In this document: piece by piece, positions 44,183-52,871 of the stretch
Numbering within the stretch: the stretch's first letter is position 1
Layout of the letters: each line of letters opens with the position of its first letter
Assembly: GCA_963717455.1 (NCBI GenBank)
Contig: OY970336.1
Location: forward strand, 2,170,001-2,234,000
Source of the DNA: Bog-473 sp963717455
GTDB taxonomy: Bacteria > Actinomycetota > Acidimicrobiia > Acidimicrobiales > RAAP-2
DNA: 64,000 nt
Direction: 5' to 3'
The notes under the pieces: generated by a model
Seen by the model: only the letters and a program-made list of their open reading frames with translations
Database searches by the model: none
What the model was told of the DNA's origin: nothing
Program-made: the position numbers and the translations under genes

Positions 44183-44329
44183 ATGACGCACCAGAGTGCG
44201 ACGTCAGGCCGCCTGGTCCGGTGTCACGGGGGTGGGAACTCCCTCGGTGAGTCGCGCGTCGCCATGTCCGAGGTACAAATCGGCGGGATCCCCAAGCAGA
44301 TCGTTCAGGAGGTGGCCCCGACGCCATAG
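44183..44329 (+). CDS. Small leaderless ORF or sRNA gene
   Basis: 48 codons starting MTHQSATSGRLVRCHGGG and ending SRVAMSEVQIGGIPKQIVQ-EVAPTP. Placed between a minus-10 box (44168) and a strong rho-independent terminator (44360-44390), so a transcript of about 200 nt is likely. The coding sense is not proven: it could be a small protein, a leader peptide, or a structured RNA with an accidental frame. No family recognised. Confidence 0.45.
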   Translation: MTHQSATSGRLVRCHGGGNSLGESRVAMSEVQIGGIPKQIVQEVAPTP

Positions 44330-44359
44330 GGAGGACTCTCATCCAGTCCCGGTGTCGAG

Positions 44360-44390
44360 GAGCCGCTTCCCACAGGGGAGCGGCTCTTTT
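44360..44390 (+). terminator. Rho-independent terminator
   Basis: 12-bp stem GAGCCGCTTCCC/GGGGAGCGGCTC (one G-T pair) with a 3-base loop, followed by TTTT. Very strong hairpin ending the short transcript that starts near 44180. Confidence 0.88.
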
Positions 44391-44399
44391 GCGTCAGGA

Positions 44400-44615
44400 A
44401 TGACCACCACAGGCCCTGTGACGGGGCAGGACCGAAACGGAATGACCATGTACGACAGCGCCAGTTGGAAAGCGAGTACCACCATGACGACGCAGCTCTG
44501 CCGCCGCTGCGGCTTCCACCCCGAGTCACCTCGGATCGCGGGGTACTGCTCGTGGGACTGCCACGACGCCGACGACGAGGAAGAGAGCGACGAGGACGGG
44601 GATCGGGCCGCGTGA
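44400..44615 (+). CDS. Small zinc-finger-like protein
   Basis: 71 residues from ATG 44400, with an alternative start at 44484 that leaves a 43-residue protein beginning MTTQLCRRCGFHPES. The core has C-x2-C...C-x3-C spacing (LCRRCGFHPESPRIAGYCSW-DCHD) followed by a highly acidic tail (DADDEEESDEDGD). Probably metal binding; function unknown. Lies just after the terminator. Confidence 0.5.
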   Translation: MTTTGPVTGQDRNGMTMYDSASWKASTTMTTQLCRRCGFHPESPRIAGYCSWDCHDADDEEESDEDGDRAA

Positions 44616-44640
44616 CGGGTGAGCCGCGCCCACGCGCCGG

Positions 44641-45498
44641 TCAGGCGAGGTCGTCGGAGAAGCGCACACGCGCCAGCTGTGTCAACTGCGCCACGACGTG
44701 GCCGCGGCTGTCCCACAGGGTGCAGGTCTCGTCGACCATGCCGCCGGCCACCAGGTTCGCCGTCATGCGGATCCCGAGCCAGCCAGGCGCCGGACTCGCG
44801 CGGACATAGGCGGACATCTGCAGCGTGGGCACCCAGCCGGTCGAACCGATCCGGAAGGTGGCCGGCGGTATCGCGTCGACCGCGAAGAGCAGCGAGAGCG
44901 GATCGGGATCCCGCCCGTCCGCGAACCTGGTCCAGCCGCGCAGCTCGGCCCGGGCATCCGCGGGAGGGTCCGGGTCGGCCAGGGGCAATGTAGCCGGGTC
45001 CAGCCGGAGGTCGAGCACCTCCATGATCCCGACGTGCACGCCGCCGGGCATCCGTGGAGGGAGGCGGACACACTGCTCGGGATCAGGGGCCCGCAGCGGC
45101 TCGATGGCGTCGTAGCGAGCGGTTGCCTTGGTCGGGACGTCTCCCAGCACGAAGACGGCGTCTATCTGCTCGGTGCCCTCCTGGACGAGCACGGCCCGCA
45201 CGTGCGCCGCCGAGCGCCCGTGGCGGAGCAGGGTCGTGCGCACCGTCGCCGGCCCGAGGTCGGGCGGCCGCAGGTAGGTGATGGAGGAGGACACGACCTC
45301 CCAGCCCCGACCGGCGTCGCTTCGGCCGGCGGCGAGCGCCGCCCGGCCCAGGAGCGCCAGGAGGTAGCCGCCGTTCGGCTTGTCGCCCACCGTCCATAGC
45401 TCGTGGACGGTGGTCTCGAACAGGTGGGGGTCCTTGGTGGGCACCACCTGTGTGGCCTCGTCGAAGGAGTTGAAGGAGAGGTCCTGAGATTCCCGCAC
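44641..45498 (-). CDS. Acyl-CoA thioesterase-like (double hotdog) protein
   Basis: 285 residues from GTG 45498. WTVGDKPNGGYLLALLGRAAL and VVSSSITYLRPPDLGPATVRTTLLRHGRS in the first half, and LQMSAYVRASPAPGWLGIRMTANLVAGGMVDETCTLWDSRGHVVAQLTQLARV in the second: the TesB-like tandem hotdog pattern of actinobacterial thioesterase-family proteins. It would hydrolyse acyl-CoA. Divergent from a methyltransferase gene 29 bases away. Confidence 0.8.
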   Translation of the reverse strand: MRESQDLSFNSFDEATQVVPTKDPHLFETTVHELWTVGDKPNGGYLLALLGRAALAAGRSDAGRGWEVVSSSITYLRPPDLGPATVRTTLLRHGRSAAHVRAVLVQEGTEQIDAVFVLGDVPTKATARYDAIEPLRAPDPEQCVRLPPRMPGGVHVGIMEVLDLRLDPATLPLADPDPPADARAELRGWTRFADGRDPDPLSLLFAVDAIPPATFRIGSTGWVPTLQMSAYVRASPAPGWLGIRMTANLVAGGMVDETCTLWDSRGHVVAQLTQLARVRFSDDLA

Positions 45499-45527
45499 GC
45501 ACGGGACCCTAGCGGCGAAGATGGCGC

Positions 45528-46268
45528 ATGACGTTCGACATGGACGCCACCTTCGGTGACGACTACCCGTACTTCTACGCAGAGTCGATCGACGATGAGC
45601 ACTCGGACGCCGACGCTGCCGAGATCCTGGGGCTGCTGGATCTTCCACCCGGGTCCCGGATCCTCGACGCACCCTGCGGGCACGGTCGGATCGCCCGCCG
45701 CCTGGCCTCGGCCGGGATGCGGGTGACGGGCATCGACCTCATGGCGGACTACATCGAGCGGGCCCGTTCGGACCCCCGGCCCGCTCACGGCACGGTCGAC
45801 TACCTGGTGGGAGACGTCCGCAGCCTCCCGGTCGAGGGCCCCTTCGACGCGGTGGTGTGCTGGCTGAATTCGTTCGGCTACTACGACGACGCCGACTGCC
45901 ACCGCGTCCTCGAGGAGTTCCATCGCGTCCTGGGCCCCGGTGGCAAGGTGGCCATCGACACCATGCATCACGACGGCGGCGTCCGGCACTTCACGCCCAC
46001 ACCCGACGCCGTGGTCGTCCAGCGCGGCGACGACACGATGGTCGAGATCTCCACGTTCGACCCCGTGCGCGGCCGCATGGTGGTAGAGCGCACCGTCCAT
46101 CGCGACGGAGCCGTCCGGCGCGCCTCCTACTTCGTCCGGCTCCCGACCCCGCCCGAATGGGTCGTGTGGCTCGAGGACGCCGGCTTCCACGACGTCACCT
46201 TCCGGGGTGGCGGGGGTGGTCCACTCGAGCTCGACAGCTGGGAGATGGTGGTGGTCGCCATCGCCTGA
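45528..46268 (+). CDS. SAM-dependent methyltransferase (class I)
   Basis: 246 residues, ATG start. Motif I ILDAPCGHGRIARRLASAGM, motif II GIDLMADYIERAR, then VVCWLNSFGYYDDADCHRVLEEFHRVLGPGGKV (post-motif region). Substrate unknown. Confidence 0.85.
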   Translation: MTFDMDATFGDDYPYFYAESIDDEHSDADAAEILGLLDLPPGSRILDAPCGHGRIARRLASAGMRVTGIDLMADYIERARSDPRPAHGTVDYLVGDVRSLPVEGPFDAVVCWLNSFGYYDDADCHRVLEEFHRVLGPGGKVAIDTMHHDGGVRHFTPTPDAVVVQRGDDTMVEISTFDPVRGRMVVERTVHRDGAVRRASYFVRLPTPPEWVVWLEDAGFHDVTFRGGGGGPLELDSWEMVVVAIA

Positions 46269-46281
46269 GGGACTCGTGGAA

Positions 46282-46319
46282 CCGCCCCGGAGCGGAGCGG
46301 CGGCCCCCCTCCGGGGCGG
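46282..46319. other. GC-rich hairpin after methyltransferase gene
   Basis: CCGCCCCGGA and TCCGGGGCGG, perfect 10-bp arms around an 18-base spacer, 13 bases after the methyltransferase stop. No T tract; may aid termination. Confidence 0.5.
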
Positions 46320-46392
46320 CTGGAGCGGCCCGAGACCGTCCGGCCGCCGACCCGGTTTCGGGCGCCGGTGCAGTCGTACATAGGATCGGGCC

Positions 46393-47868
46393 ATGAGCTC
46401 GGGGATCTCGGCTTGGGGGACCTACCTGCCCTACTGGCGCCTCCAGCGCTCGGCCATCGCCGGCGTGCTCGGGAGCGGCGGTGGCAGGGGGACCCGCTCG
46501 GTGGCCTCGCACGACGAGGACACGACGACCTTGGGGGTGGAAGCAGGGCGGCGGGCCCTCGCGGTGGGTCCCGGAGCCGGGGTGGTGCAGGACCTGTTCC
46601 TGTCCACCCCGGACCCGGGGTATCTCGACAAGACCAGCGCCACGACGGTGCACGCGGCGCTCGGGCTCGGCCGGGCCTGCGGGGCCTATGACTTCATGGG
46701 CTCGTCGCGCTCGGCGACCGCCACGCTGTTGCAGGCGCTGGCGGGTGCCTGGGGCGGCCGCACCGCCATGGCCGTCGTGTCCGACCTGCGGACCGGCCTG
46801 GCCGGCTCGGCAGAGGAGCGCGACAGCGGCGACGGGGCGGCGGCGTTCGTGTGCGCGCCGGAGGGCGCCGTCGCCGAGCTCGTGGGCCGGGGCGCCGCCA
46901 GCGACGAGTTCCTGGACCGCTGGCGCGTGCCGGGCCAGGCCGACTCGCACGTCTGGGAGGAGCGCTTCGGCGAGGAGCTCTACGTCCCGTTGGCCCGCGA
47001 GGCGTTCGCGGCGGCGCTCAAGGACGCCGGCCTGGCCGAGGGGGACGTCGACCATGCCGTCGTCACCGGACTGCACGTGCGGGCGGTCAAGACGGCCGCC
47101 TCGGGCCTGGGCGTCCGCGACGGCGTCCTGGCGCCGGACCTGACCGCGGTGGTCGGGAACCTCGGCGCGGCGCACGCCGGCGTGGCGCTGTGCGACGTGC
47201 TCGAGCGTGCCGAGCCCGGCCAGGTCATCGCCGTGCTGTCGCTGGCCGACGGCGCGGACGCCTTCGTCCTGCGCACCACCGAGGCGTTGTCCGCGGCGCA
47301 GCGGGCCCGGGCCGAGTCGGGCGTGCCGTCGGTGGCGGAACAGGTGGCCGCCGGACGCACCGACCTCTCCTATGCGACGTTCCTGACCTGGCGCGGGCAG
47401 TTGCGCCGGGAGCCGCCGCGGCGCCCGGACCCCGAGCGTCCCGGCGCCCCGACCGTGCACCGGTCCGAGGAGTGGAAGTACGCCTTCGTGGCGAGCCGCT
47501 GCCAGGTGTGCGGCTTCCGGCACATGCCCCCCACCCGGGCCTGCCTCTCCTGCCACGCCATCGACCAGATGCAGCCCGAGCGGCTGGCCGACGTGCCGGG
47601 CACCGTGGCCACCTTCACGATCGACCACCTGGCCTTCAGCCTGTCGCCACCCGTGGTGGGGGTGATCGTCGACTTCGACGGCGGCGGGCGCTACCGCTGC
47701 GAGATCACCGACGTGCGGGCCGACGAGCTGTCCATCGGCGACCGGGTCGCCATGACCTTCCGCCGCGTGTGGACGGCGCAGGGCGTGCACAATTACTTCT
47801 GGAAGGCCCGCCCGGCAGGCGGCTCGGGGCCGACCGGGGAGCGAGGAGACGAGGGCGATGGCGAGTAG
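46393..47868 (+). CDS. HMG-CoA synthase-like protein fused to DUF35
   Basis: 491 residues. Residues about 1-330 have the thiolase-like fold of the HMG-CoA synthase/KAS III group (ISAWGTYLPYWRLQRSAI, FLSTPDPGYLDKTSATTVHAALG, MAVVSDLRTGLAGSAEERDSGDGAAAFV). Residues about 355-480 are a DUF35 module with Zn ribbon (CQVCGFRHMPPTRACLSCHA) and OB fold (TFTIDHLAFSLSPPVVGVIVDF). The segment that should carry the HMGCS nucleophile Cys reads YDFMGSSRSATATLL, with no Cys, so acyl transfer by the usual mechanism is doubtful. The 3' end overlaps a thiolase gene by 11 bases. Confidence 0.82.
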   Translation: MSSGISAWGTYLPYWRLQRSAIAGVLGSGGGRGTRSVASHDEDTTTLGVEAGRRALAVGPGAGVVQDLFLSTPDPGYLDKTSATTVHAALGLGRACGAYDFMGSSRSATATLLQALAGAWGGRTAMAVVSDLRTGLAGSAEERDSGDGAAAFVCAPEGAVAELVGRGAASDEFLDRWRVPGQADSHVWEERFGEELYVPLAREAFAAALKDAGLAEGDVDHAVVTGLHVRAVKTAASGLGVRDGVLAPDLTAVVGNLGAAHAGVALCDVLERAEPGQVIAVLSLADGADAFVLRTTEALSAAQRARAESGVPSVAEQVAAGRTDLSYATFLTWRGQLRREPPRRPDPERPGAPTVHRSEEWKYAFVASRCQVCGFRHMPPTRACLSCHAIDQMQPERLADVPGTVATFTIDHLAFSLSPPVVGVIVDFDGGGRYRCEITDVRADELSIGDRVAMTFRRVWTAQGVHNYFWKARPAGGSGPTGERGDEGDGE

Positions 47869-49057
47869 CGGCATCCGCGACCAGGTGGCCATCATCGGCA
47901 TGGGCTGCACACGGTTCGGCGAGTTGTGGGACAAGGGCGTCGATGACCTCCTGACCGACGCCGCCATGGAGGCGACCGCGTCGGCCGGCGTGTCGCTCCA
48001 CGACATCGACGCCTTCTGGCTCGGGACGATGACGTCGGGCGTGTGCGGCGTGACGCTGTCGCGGCCGCTCAAGCTGGACTACAAGCCCGTGACCCGGGTC
48101 GAGAACTACTGCGCGACAGGGTCCGAGGCCTTCCGCAACGCGTGCTACGCCGTGGCATCGGGCGCCTACGACACCGCGATGGCCATCGGGGTGGAGAAGC
48201 TCAAGGACACCGGCTACTCGGGCCTCACCGGGATCCGTGCCGTCGGGGACGGGACCGATCCCGGGTTGTCGTCACCGGCCGCCTTCTCCTTCCTGGCCCC
48301 CTCCTACGCGCACAAGTACGGCGTCGACCGGGACCAGCTCAAGGAGGTCATGGGCCGCATCGCCTTCAAGAACCACCAGAACGGGGCGCGCAACCCGCGG
48401 GCGCAGTTCCAGAAGGAGGTCTCCATGGAGACCATCGCCAAGGCGCCGCTCGTGGCCGGCGACCTCGGCGTCTTCGACTGCAGCGGGGTGAGCGACGGCT
48501 CGGCGGCGGCGATCATCTGCCGGGCCTCCGAGGCCCACCGCTACTGCGACGACCCGCTCTACGTGAAGGCGCTCTCCTTCGTGGCCGGGCCGGCGGCCGG
48601 GCCCATCGACCCCGCCTACGACTACACCACCTTCGAGGAGGTCGTGCGCTCGGCGGCCGACGCCTACGCGCAGGCGGGCATCACCGAGCCCCGGGCGCAG
48701 CTCGCCATGGCGGAGGTGCACGACTGCTTCACGCCGACCGAGCTCGTGCTGATGGAGGACCTCGGCTTCGCCGAGCGCGGCACGGCGTGGAAGGAGGTGC
48801 TCGAGGGCACCTTCGACCGCGACGGGGACCTGCCGGTCAACCCCGACGGCGGGCTGAAGTCCTTCGGGCACCCGATCGGCGCCTCGGGCCTGCGCATGCT
48901 CTTCGAGTGCTGGTTGCAGCTGCGGGGCGAGGCGCCGCCGGAGCGCCAGATCAACACCGTCGGCCCCGGGCGGACGCTCGGGCTCACCCACAACCTGGGC
49001 GGCGCCCCCGGCGAAGGTGTCAGCTTCGTCGGCATCGTCGGCACCGAGCTCGGCTGA
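47858..49057 (+). CDS. Thiolase family protein (SCP-x/acetoacetyl-CoA type)
   Basis: 399 residues, ATG start inside the 3' end of the HMGCS-like gene. VENYCATGSEAFRNACYAVASG carries the nucleophile Cys (about residue 86), MAEVHDCFTPTELVLMEDLG the HDCF motif, GGLKSFGHPIGASGLRM the His motif; the C-terminal Cys of classical thiolases is replaced in GLTHNLGGAPGEGV, as in SCP-x-type thiolases. Likely forms a complex with the upstream HMGCS-like/DUF35 protein. TGATG overlap with the next gene. Confidence 0.88.
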   Translation: MASSGIRDQVAIIGMGCTRFGELWDKGVDDLLTDAAMEATASAGVSLHDIDAFWLGTMTSGVCGVTLSRPLKLDYKPVTRVENYCATGSEAFRNACYAVASGAYDTAMAIGVEKLKDTGYSGLTGIRAVGDGTDPGLSSPAAFSFLAPSYAHKYGVDRDQLKEVMGRIAFKNHQNGARNPRAQFQKEVSMETIAKAPLVAGDLGVFDCSGVSDGSAAAIICRASEAHRYCDDPLYVKALSFVAGPAAGPIDPAYDYTTFEEVVRSAADAYAQAGITEPRAQLAMAEVHDCFTPTELVLMEDLGFAERGTAWKEVLEGTFDRDGDLPVNPDGGLKSFGHPIGASGLRMLFECWLQLRGEAPPERQINTVGPGRTLGLTHNLGGAPGEGVSFVGIVGTELG

Positions 49058-50286
49058 TGGGCGCACCGGGGTCGGGCATCGAACTGTTGGACGAGAGCGA
49101 CGACCAGGCCGCCCTCCGCCAGCTCGCCCGCGACGTGGCGAGTCGCGAGGTGGCGCCACGGGCGCACCAGGCCGACGAGGAGGGCGCGGTGCCGGCGGAG
49201 GTGCGCAAGGCGCTCGCCGCGGCCGACCTGCTCCGCATCACCGTGGGGGAGCGCTGGGGCGGCATGGGCCTGGGCGACGTCGAGGCCGCCATCGTGCTGG
49301 AGGAGATCGCACGGGCCGACGTGTCCTCGGCCATCTGCTGCCAGCTCACGTTCAACGGGCCGCCGCGGGGCATCGAGCATCTCGGCCCCGAGGCGATGAA
49401 GGAGCGCTGGCTCCCGGCGGCTGCGAACGGCGAGGCGATCATCAGCATCGGGATCACCGAGCCCGACGCCGGGTCCGCGGTGCAGAACATGCGCGCCGCG
49501 TTGGTGGAGGACGGGCCCGGACGCTGGCGGCTCAACGCCTACAAGAACTACTCGACCCTGGGCGACGTGGCCCAGGGCGTGCTGGTGTGGTGCCGCTGGC
49601 CGGGGGGCGAGGGGGCCAAGGGCATCGGGGCCGTGATCGTGCCGACCGACCGCGAAGGCGTGTCGGTCACCGGCCGCCACAAGGGGATGGGGATCCACGC
49701 CGCCACCGAAGCGGAGCTGGCCTTCGACGGGGTGGAGGTCACGTCAGACGACGTGCTGCTGGCGGGAGACCCGTCGAGCACGGACGCGTTCAAAGTGCTC
49801 CTGTCCCACCTGAACCACGAGCGCTGCGGCAACGCGGCCATGTGCATCGGCGCCGCCCAGGGCGCGCTCGAGCACGCCGTGCGCTACATGCACGAGCGGG
49901 TCATCGGCGGCCGGCCGCTGGCCGAGCTGCAGGGCCTGCAGTGGAAGCTGGCCGACATGGCGGTGCAGCTCGAAGGGGCGCGGCTGCTGCTGGCCCGGGC
50001 CCTACGGCTTGCCGGCCCCGGCGGGACGCCGCCACCGCTCGAGACCGCAATGGCCAAGACGGCGGCGAACCTGGCGGCCAAGTTCGTCTGCGACGAGGCC
50101 ATGCAGATCCACGGTGGGTACGGCTACTCGCGCGAGTACCCGCTGGAGCGGGCCTACCGCGACATCCGCGGCCTGTGCTTCGGCGCCGGGACGGTGGAGG
50201 CGCAGCGGAACTTCATCGGGCTGCGGGTGGCGGCCGGCGGGCGGACCGGTTCGCCCGGGTGGAAGGACCCGCTCGGGTCGGCCTAG
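49057..50286 (+). CDS. Acyl-CoA dehydrogenase
   Basis: 409 residues from ATG 49057, overlapping the thiolase stop (TGATG). ISIGITEPDAGSAVQNMRA, KNYSTLGDVAQGVLV, GMGIHAATEAELAFDGVEV, LSHLNHERCGNAAMCIGAAQGALEHAV, DEAMQIHGGYGYSREYPLERAYRDIR: full dehydrogenase with a standard C-terminal domain. Third gene of the HMGCS-like/thiolase operon. Confidence 0.9.
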   Translation: MGAPGSGIELLDESDDQAALRQLARDVASREVAPRAHQADEEGAVPAEVRKALAAADLLRITVGERWGGMGLGDVEAAIVLEEIARADVSSAICCQLTFNGPPRGIEHLGPEAMKERWLPAAANGEAIISIGITEPDAGSAVQNMRAALVEDGPGRWRLNAYKNYSTLGDVAQGVLVWCRWPGGEGAKGIGAVIVPTDREGVSVTGRHKGMGIHAATEAELAFDGVEVTSDDVLLAGDPSSTDAFKVLLSHLNHERCGNAAMCIGAAQGALEHAVRYMHERVIGGRPLAELQGLQWKLADMAVQLEGARLLLARALRLAGPGGTPPPLETAMAKTAANLAAKFVCDEAMQIHGGYGYSREYPLERAYRDIRGLCFGAGTVEAQRNFIGLRVAAGGRTGSPGWKDPLGSA

Positions 50287-50334
50287 TTCTTTGGCCTGCG
50301 CGCGGCGGGAGCCCGCTGCGTAGTGTGACCCGCC

Positions 50335-51105
50335 ATGGGCGGGGGAACCTTCGACTACATCGCGGTGAACGCGGAAGCGTGGGACAAGCGCCGCGAGGAC
50401 CAGCTGCGGACGGCGCGCCGGGGTTGGTCGGCGACGGAGCCCACCTGGGGCATCTTCGCCGTCCCCGAGCACACGGCCCGCCTGCTCCCGGCCGACCTCG
50501 AGGGGAAGGACGCGCTCGAACTCGGGTGCGGGACGGCCTACGTGTCGGCCTGGCTCGCTCGCCGGGGCGCGGCGCCGATCGGGGTCGACCCCTCCGAGGG
50601 CCAGCTGGCGATCGCCCGGCAGTTTCAGGAGGAATTCGGCCTGCCCTTCCCCCTCGTGCGGGGCTCCGGGGAGCACGTCCCCCTGCGCGACGGATCGTTC
50701 GACCTCGTCATCAGCGAGTACGGGGCCGCCATCTGGGCCGATCCCTACGCGTGGATCCCCGAGGCGTCCCGGCTCCTCCGGCCGGGCGGCGAGCTGATCT
50801 TCCTCGGCAACAGCACGCTGTTGATGCTCTGCGTGCCTGACGAGGACGAGACGCCCGCTACCGCCGAGCTGCGGCGCCCGCACTTCGGCATGCACCGCTT
50901 CGAGTGGCCGGACGACCCCACCATCGAGTTCCACCTGGGCCACGGCGACTGGATCCGGCTGCTGCGCCGCAACGGCTTCGAGATCCTCGACCTCGTCGAA
51001 TTCCGGGCCCCGGTCGATGCGACGTCCCCCTACGGCTTCGTGGAGGGATGGTGGGCGAACCGCTGGCCCTACGAGGAGGTCTGGCGCGCCCGGAGGTCGG
51101 CCTGA
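50335..51105 (+). CDS. SAM-dependent methyltransferase (class I)
   Basis: 256 residues. ALELGCGTAYVSAWLARRGA (motif I), GVDPSEGQLAIARQFQEEFG, DGSFDLVISEYGAAIWADP, ASRLLRPGGELIFLGNS. Resembles actinobacterial methyltransferases of unknown substrate. Starts 48 bases after the dehydrogenase. Confidence 0.87.
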   Translation: MGGGTFDYIAVNAEAWDKRREDQLRTARRGWSATEPTWGIFAVPEHTARLLPADLEGKDALELGCGTAYVSAWLARRGAAPIGVDPSEGQLAIARQFQEEFGLPFPLVRGSGEHVPLRDGSFDLVISEYGAAIWADPYAWIPEASRLLRPGGELIFLGNSTLLMLCVPDEDETPATAELRRPHFGMHRFEWPDDPTIEFHLGHGDWIRLLRRNGFEILDLVEFRAPVDATSPYGFVEGWWANRWPYEEVWRARRSA

Positions 51106-51170
51106 GGGGCGCCGATGCCCGCACCCCCCGGCGGGCGTAGGGTGGAGCGAGGAGCTTCCAAGGGAGGGCA

Positions 51171-51398
51171 ATGACCTCGTCGAACGCTCTGGATGTCGCC
51201 GGGCAGCTCGATGCGCACCACCTACCCGAGACGAACGGGCGCATCCCGGTCTGTCATCGGTGCGGGGCACGCACCGACGACCTGGCGGGGTCGCACCACC
51301 TGGTGGGTGAGAGCCAGGCCGCCCGCTCGAGCGAGTGGCTCCTCGCCCAGGCACGGCTCTGGCAAATTGAGCAGGCCCGGATCGCTCGAGCCCGCTGA
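51171..51398 (+). CDS. Small CxxC protein, hypothetical
   Basis: 75 residues, ATG start with AAGGGAGGG upstream. NGRIPVCHRCGARTDDLAGSHH gives a CxxC followed by a His pair, a possible small metal site, then a helical C-terminus (SSEWLLAQARLWQIEQARIARAR). Function unknown. Confidence 0.55.
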   Translation: MTSSNALDVAGQLDAHHLPETNGRIPVCHRCGARTDDLAGSHHLVGESQAARSSEWLLAQARLWQIEQARIARAR

Positions 51399-51450
51399 GT
51401 CCGCGCGGTGCCGTGGTGTGCCCGGCACCGCGGCCGGTGCCCACCTACTA

Positions 51451-51464
51451 TGACGCCGGCGTCA
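51451..51464. promoter_or_regulatory. TGAC-N6-GTCA operator-like site (3 of 5)
   Basis: TGACGCCGGCGTCA, a perfect 14-bp palindrome 22 bases upstream of the start of the secreted propeller gene at 51487, so close that binding would block transcription or initiation. Confidence 0.6.
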
Positions 51465-51486
51465 GGTAGGTGACCGGGGGAGCTCG

Positions 51487-52866
51487 ATGCGGCACAACAA
51501 GGGGAGAGGCCTCAGGCGAACGGCCGCGCTGTGCCTCACAGGAATGCTGGCGACGGGTGCGAGCGTCACGGCGACGTCGTCCGGCGCGTCCGCCTCCTCG
51601 AGGGGGACGGGGGGCAGCGTGGTGGCCGCCGTCGCCGGCGCCAAGGGGCAGCCGGGGTACCTCGTCTACTGGGACCAGAACGAGGAGGTCGACTTCCTGT
51701 CGATGCCCAAGGGCGTCGAGGGCCAGCTCCTCCACGCCTGGGACCTCAACGGGCAGGTGTGCGTGCTGCCCGGAGGCCGCTTCGTGGGTGGCTACGACCC
51801 CACGCTCCCCGAGCAGCGCAACCTCGGCGGACTGAAGCCCTACAAGCAGCCCGCCGACGGCGAGGAGCTCGACCGGCCCGACGGGTCGTTCAGCGGCCAG
51901 ACCCTCTACGTGCCGGGCCCCTACAAGATGCGCGGCCAGAGCGTCGGCGGTGACTCACCGCCGAGTCCCAACGGCGTGTTCAACAACAACCAGACCTACA
52001 CGGGGTGTGCGGTCGACAGCCGGCACAACGTCTTCGGCGCCGACATCGCCACGGCGCAGGGCGCGTTCCCCGCCCCGAGCAGCGGCCGCCTGGTGGAGTG
52101 GTTCGCACCGAGCTATACGACGTACTGCATCGTCTACGGCCCGACCACGGGCGGCGTCGGCCGGCACCACGTGGACGGCAGCGGGGGACTGGCCCAGCCC
52201 GGGACGATGGCCGTCGCGTCCAACGACGACCTGCTGGTCCCGAACGTCGGCACGAGCAGCGTGCTCCGCTTCGCCCATGCGTCGCTGCCGACCAGCGCCG
52301 CCCAGTGCCCGGGCGGGGTCTACCCGCGCGCCAAGGTGCAGGTGTCGACCTTCGTCAAGGGCCTGTCCTTCCCCGCCGGCATCGCCGCGGACCCGACGTG
52401 CGGTTGCTTCGCCGTCAGCAGCTACATCGGCAACCCCTCCATCGTCTGGGTGAGCGCCAGCGGCAGCCCGGAGCCGGGACGGGGCTCGGTGCCCGGCACG
52501 ACGGTGGCGGAGCTCGGCAAGAGCCCGGACCAGTACAACCCGTTCGGCATGGCCTTCGCCCCCGACGGGACCCTGTACTTCGTCGACATCCACATCGCCT
52601 GCACCGGGCCCCTCACCGGCTGCGGGCCGGCCTCCTACGGCGGCCGGGTGATGCGGGTGACGTTCACGAACGGGCAGCCGTCGGCGCCGGTGACGGTGGC
52701 GGGCGGGTTCGACTTCCCGACCAGCGTGACGGTGTGCGTCCCGGCACGGATGCGCTGCCCGTACCCGACGGGGAAGATCGTGGCCCCGCTGTCGGGCCCG
52801 TCCGAGAACCCGGCACCCGCCCGCGGGCCCGCCTCCGACAAGCCCGCGACCGCCGGCTTCGGCTGA
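51487..52866 (+). CDS. Secreted beta-propeller (NHL/SMP-30-like) protein
   Basis: 459 residues. Signal peptide about residues 1-37 (RRTAALCLTGMLATGASV, then a Ser/Ala-rich cleavage region). The rest shows repeated propeller blades: VLPGGRFVGGYDPTLPEQ, GTMAVASNDDLLVPNVGTSSVLRF, PAGIAADPTCGCFAVSSYIG, FGMAFAPDGTLYFVDIHIACT, with several cysteines. Probably an exported sugar-lactone or alcohol-binding/oxidising propeller. Forms an operon with the next lipoprotein. Confidence 0.72.
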   Translation: MRHNKGRGLRRTAALCLTGMLATGASVTATSSGASASSRGTGGSVVAAVAGAKGQPGYLVYWDQNEEVDFLSMPKGVEGQLLHAWDLNGQVCVLPGGRFVGGYDPTLPEQRNLGGLKPYKQPADGEELDRPDGSFSGQTLYVPGPYKMRGQSVGGDSPPSPNGVFNNNQTYTGCAVDSRHNVFGADIATAQGAFPAPSSGRLVEWFAPSYTTYCIVYGPTTGGVGRHHVDGSGGLAQPGTMAVASNDDLLVPNVGTSSVLRFAHASLPTSAAQCPGGVYPRAKVQVSTFVKGLSFPAGIAADPTCGCFAVSSYIGNPSIVWVSASGSPEPGRGSVPGTTVAELGKSPDQYNPFGMAFAPDGTLYFVDIHIACTGPLTGCGPASYGGRVMRVTFTNGQPSAPVTVAGGFDFPTSVTVCVPARMRCPYPTGKIVAPLSGPSENPAPARGPASDKPATAGFG

Positions 52867-52871
52867 CAACG

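Noticed and set aside
44190..44205. TGACGTC-like half sites near 41500, 44197 and 45528
   Set aside because: They lack the TGAC-N6-GTCA spacing and were not counted as members of the proposed regulon.
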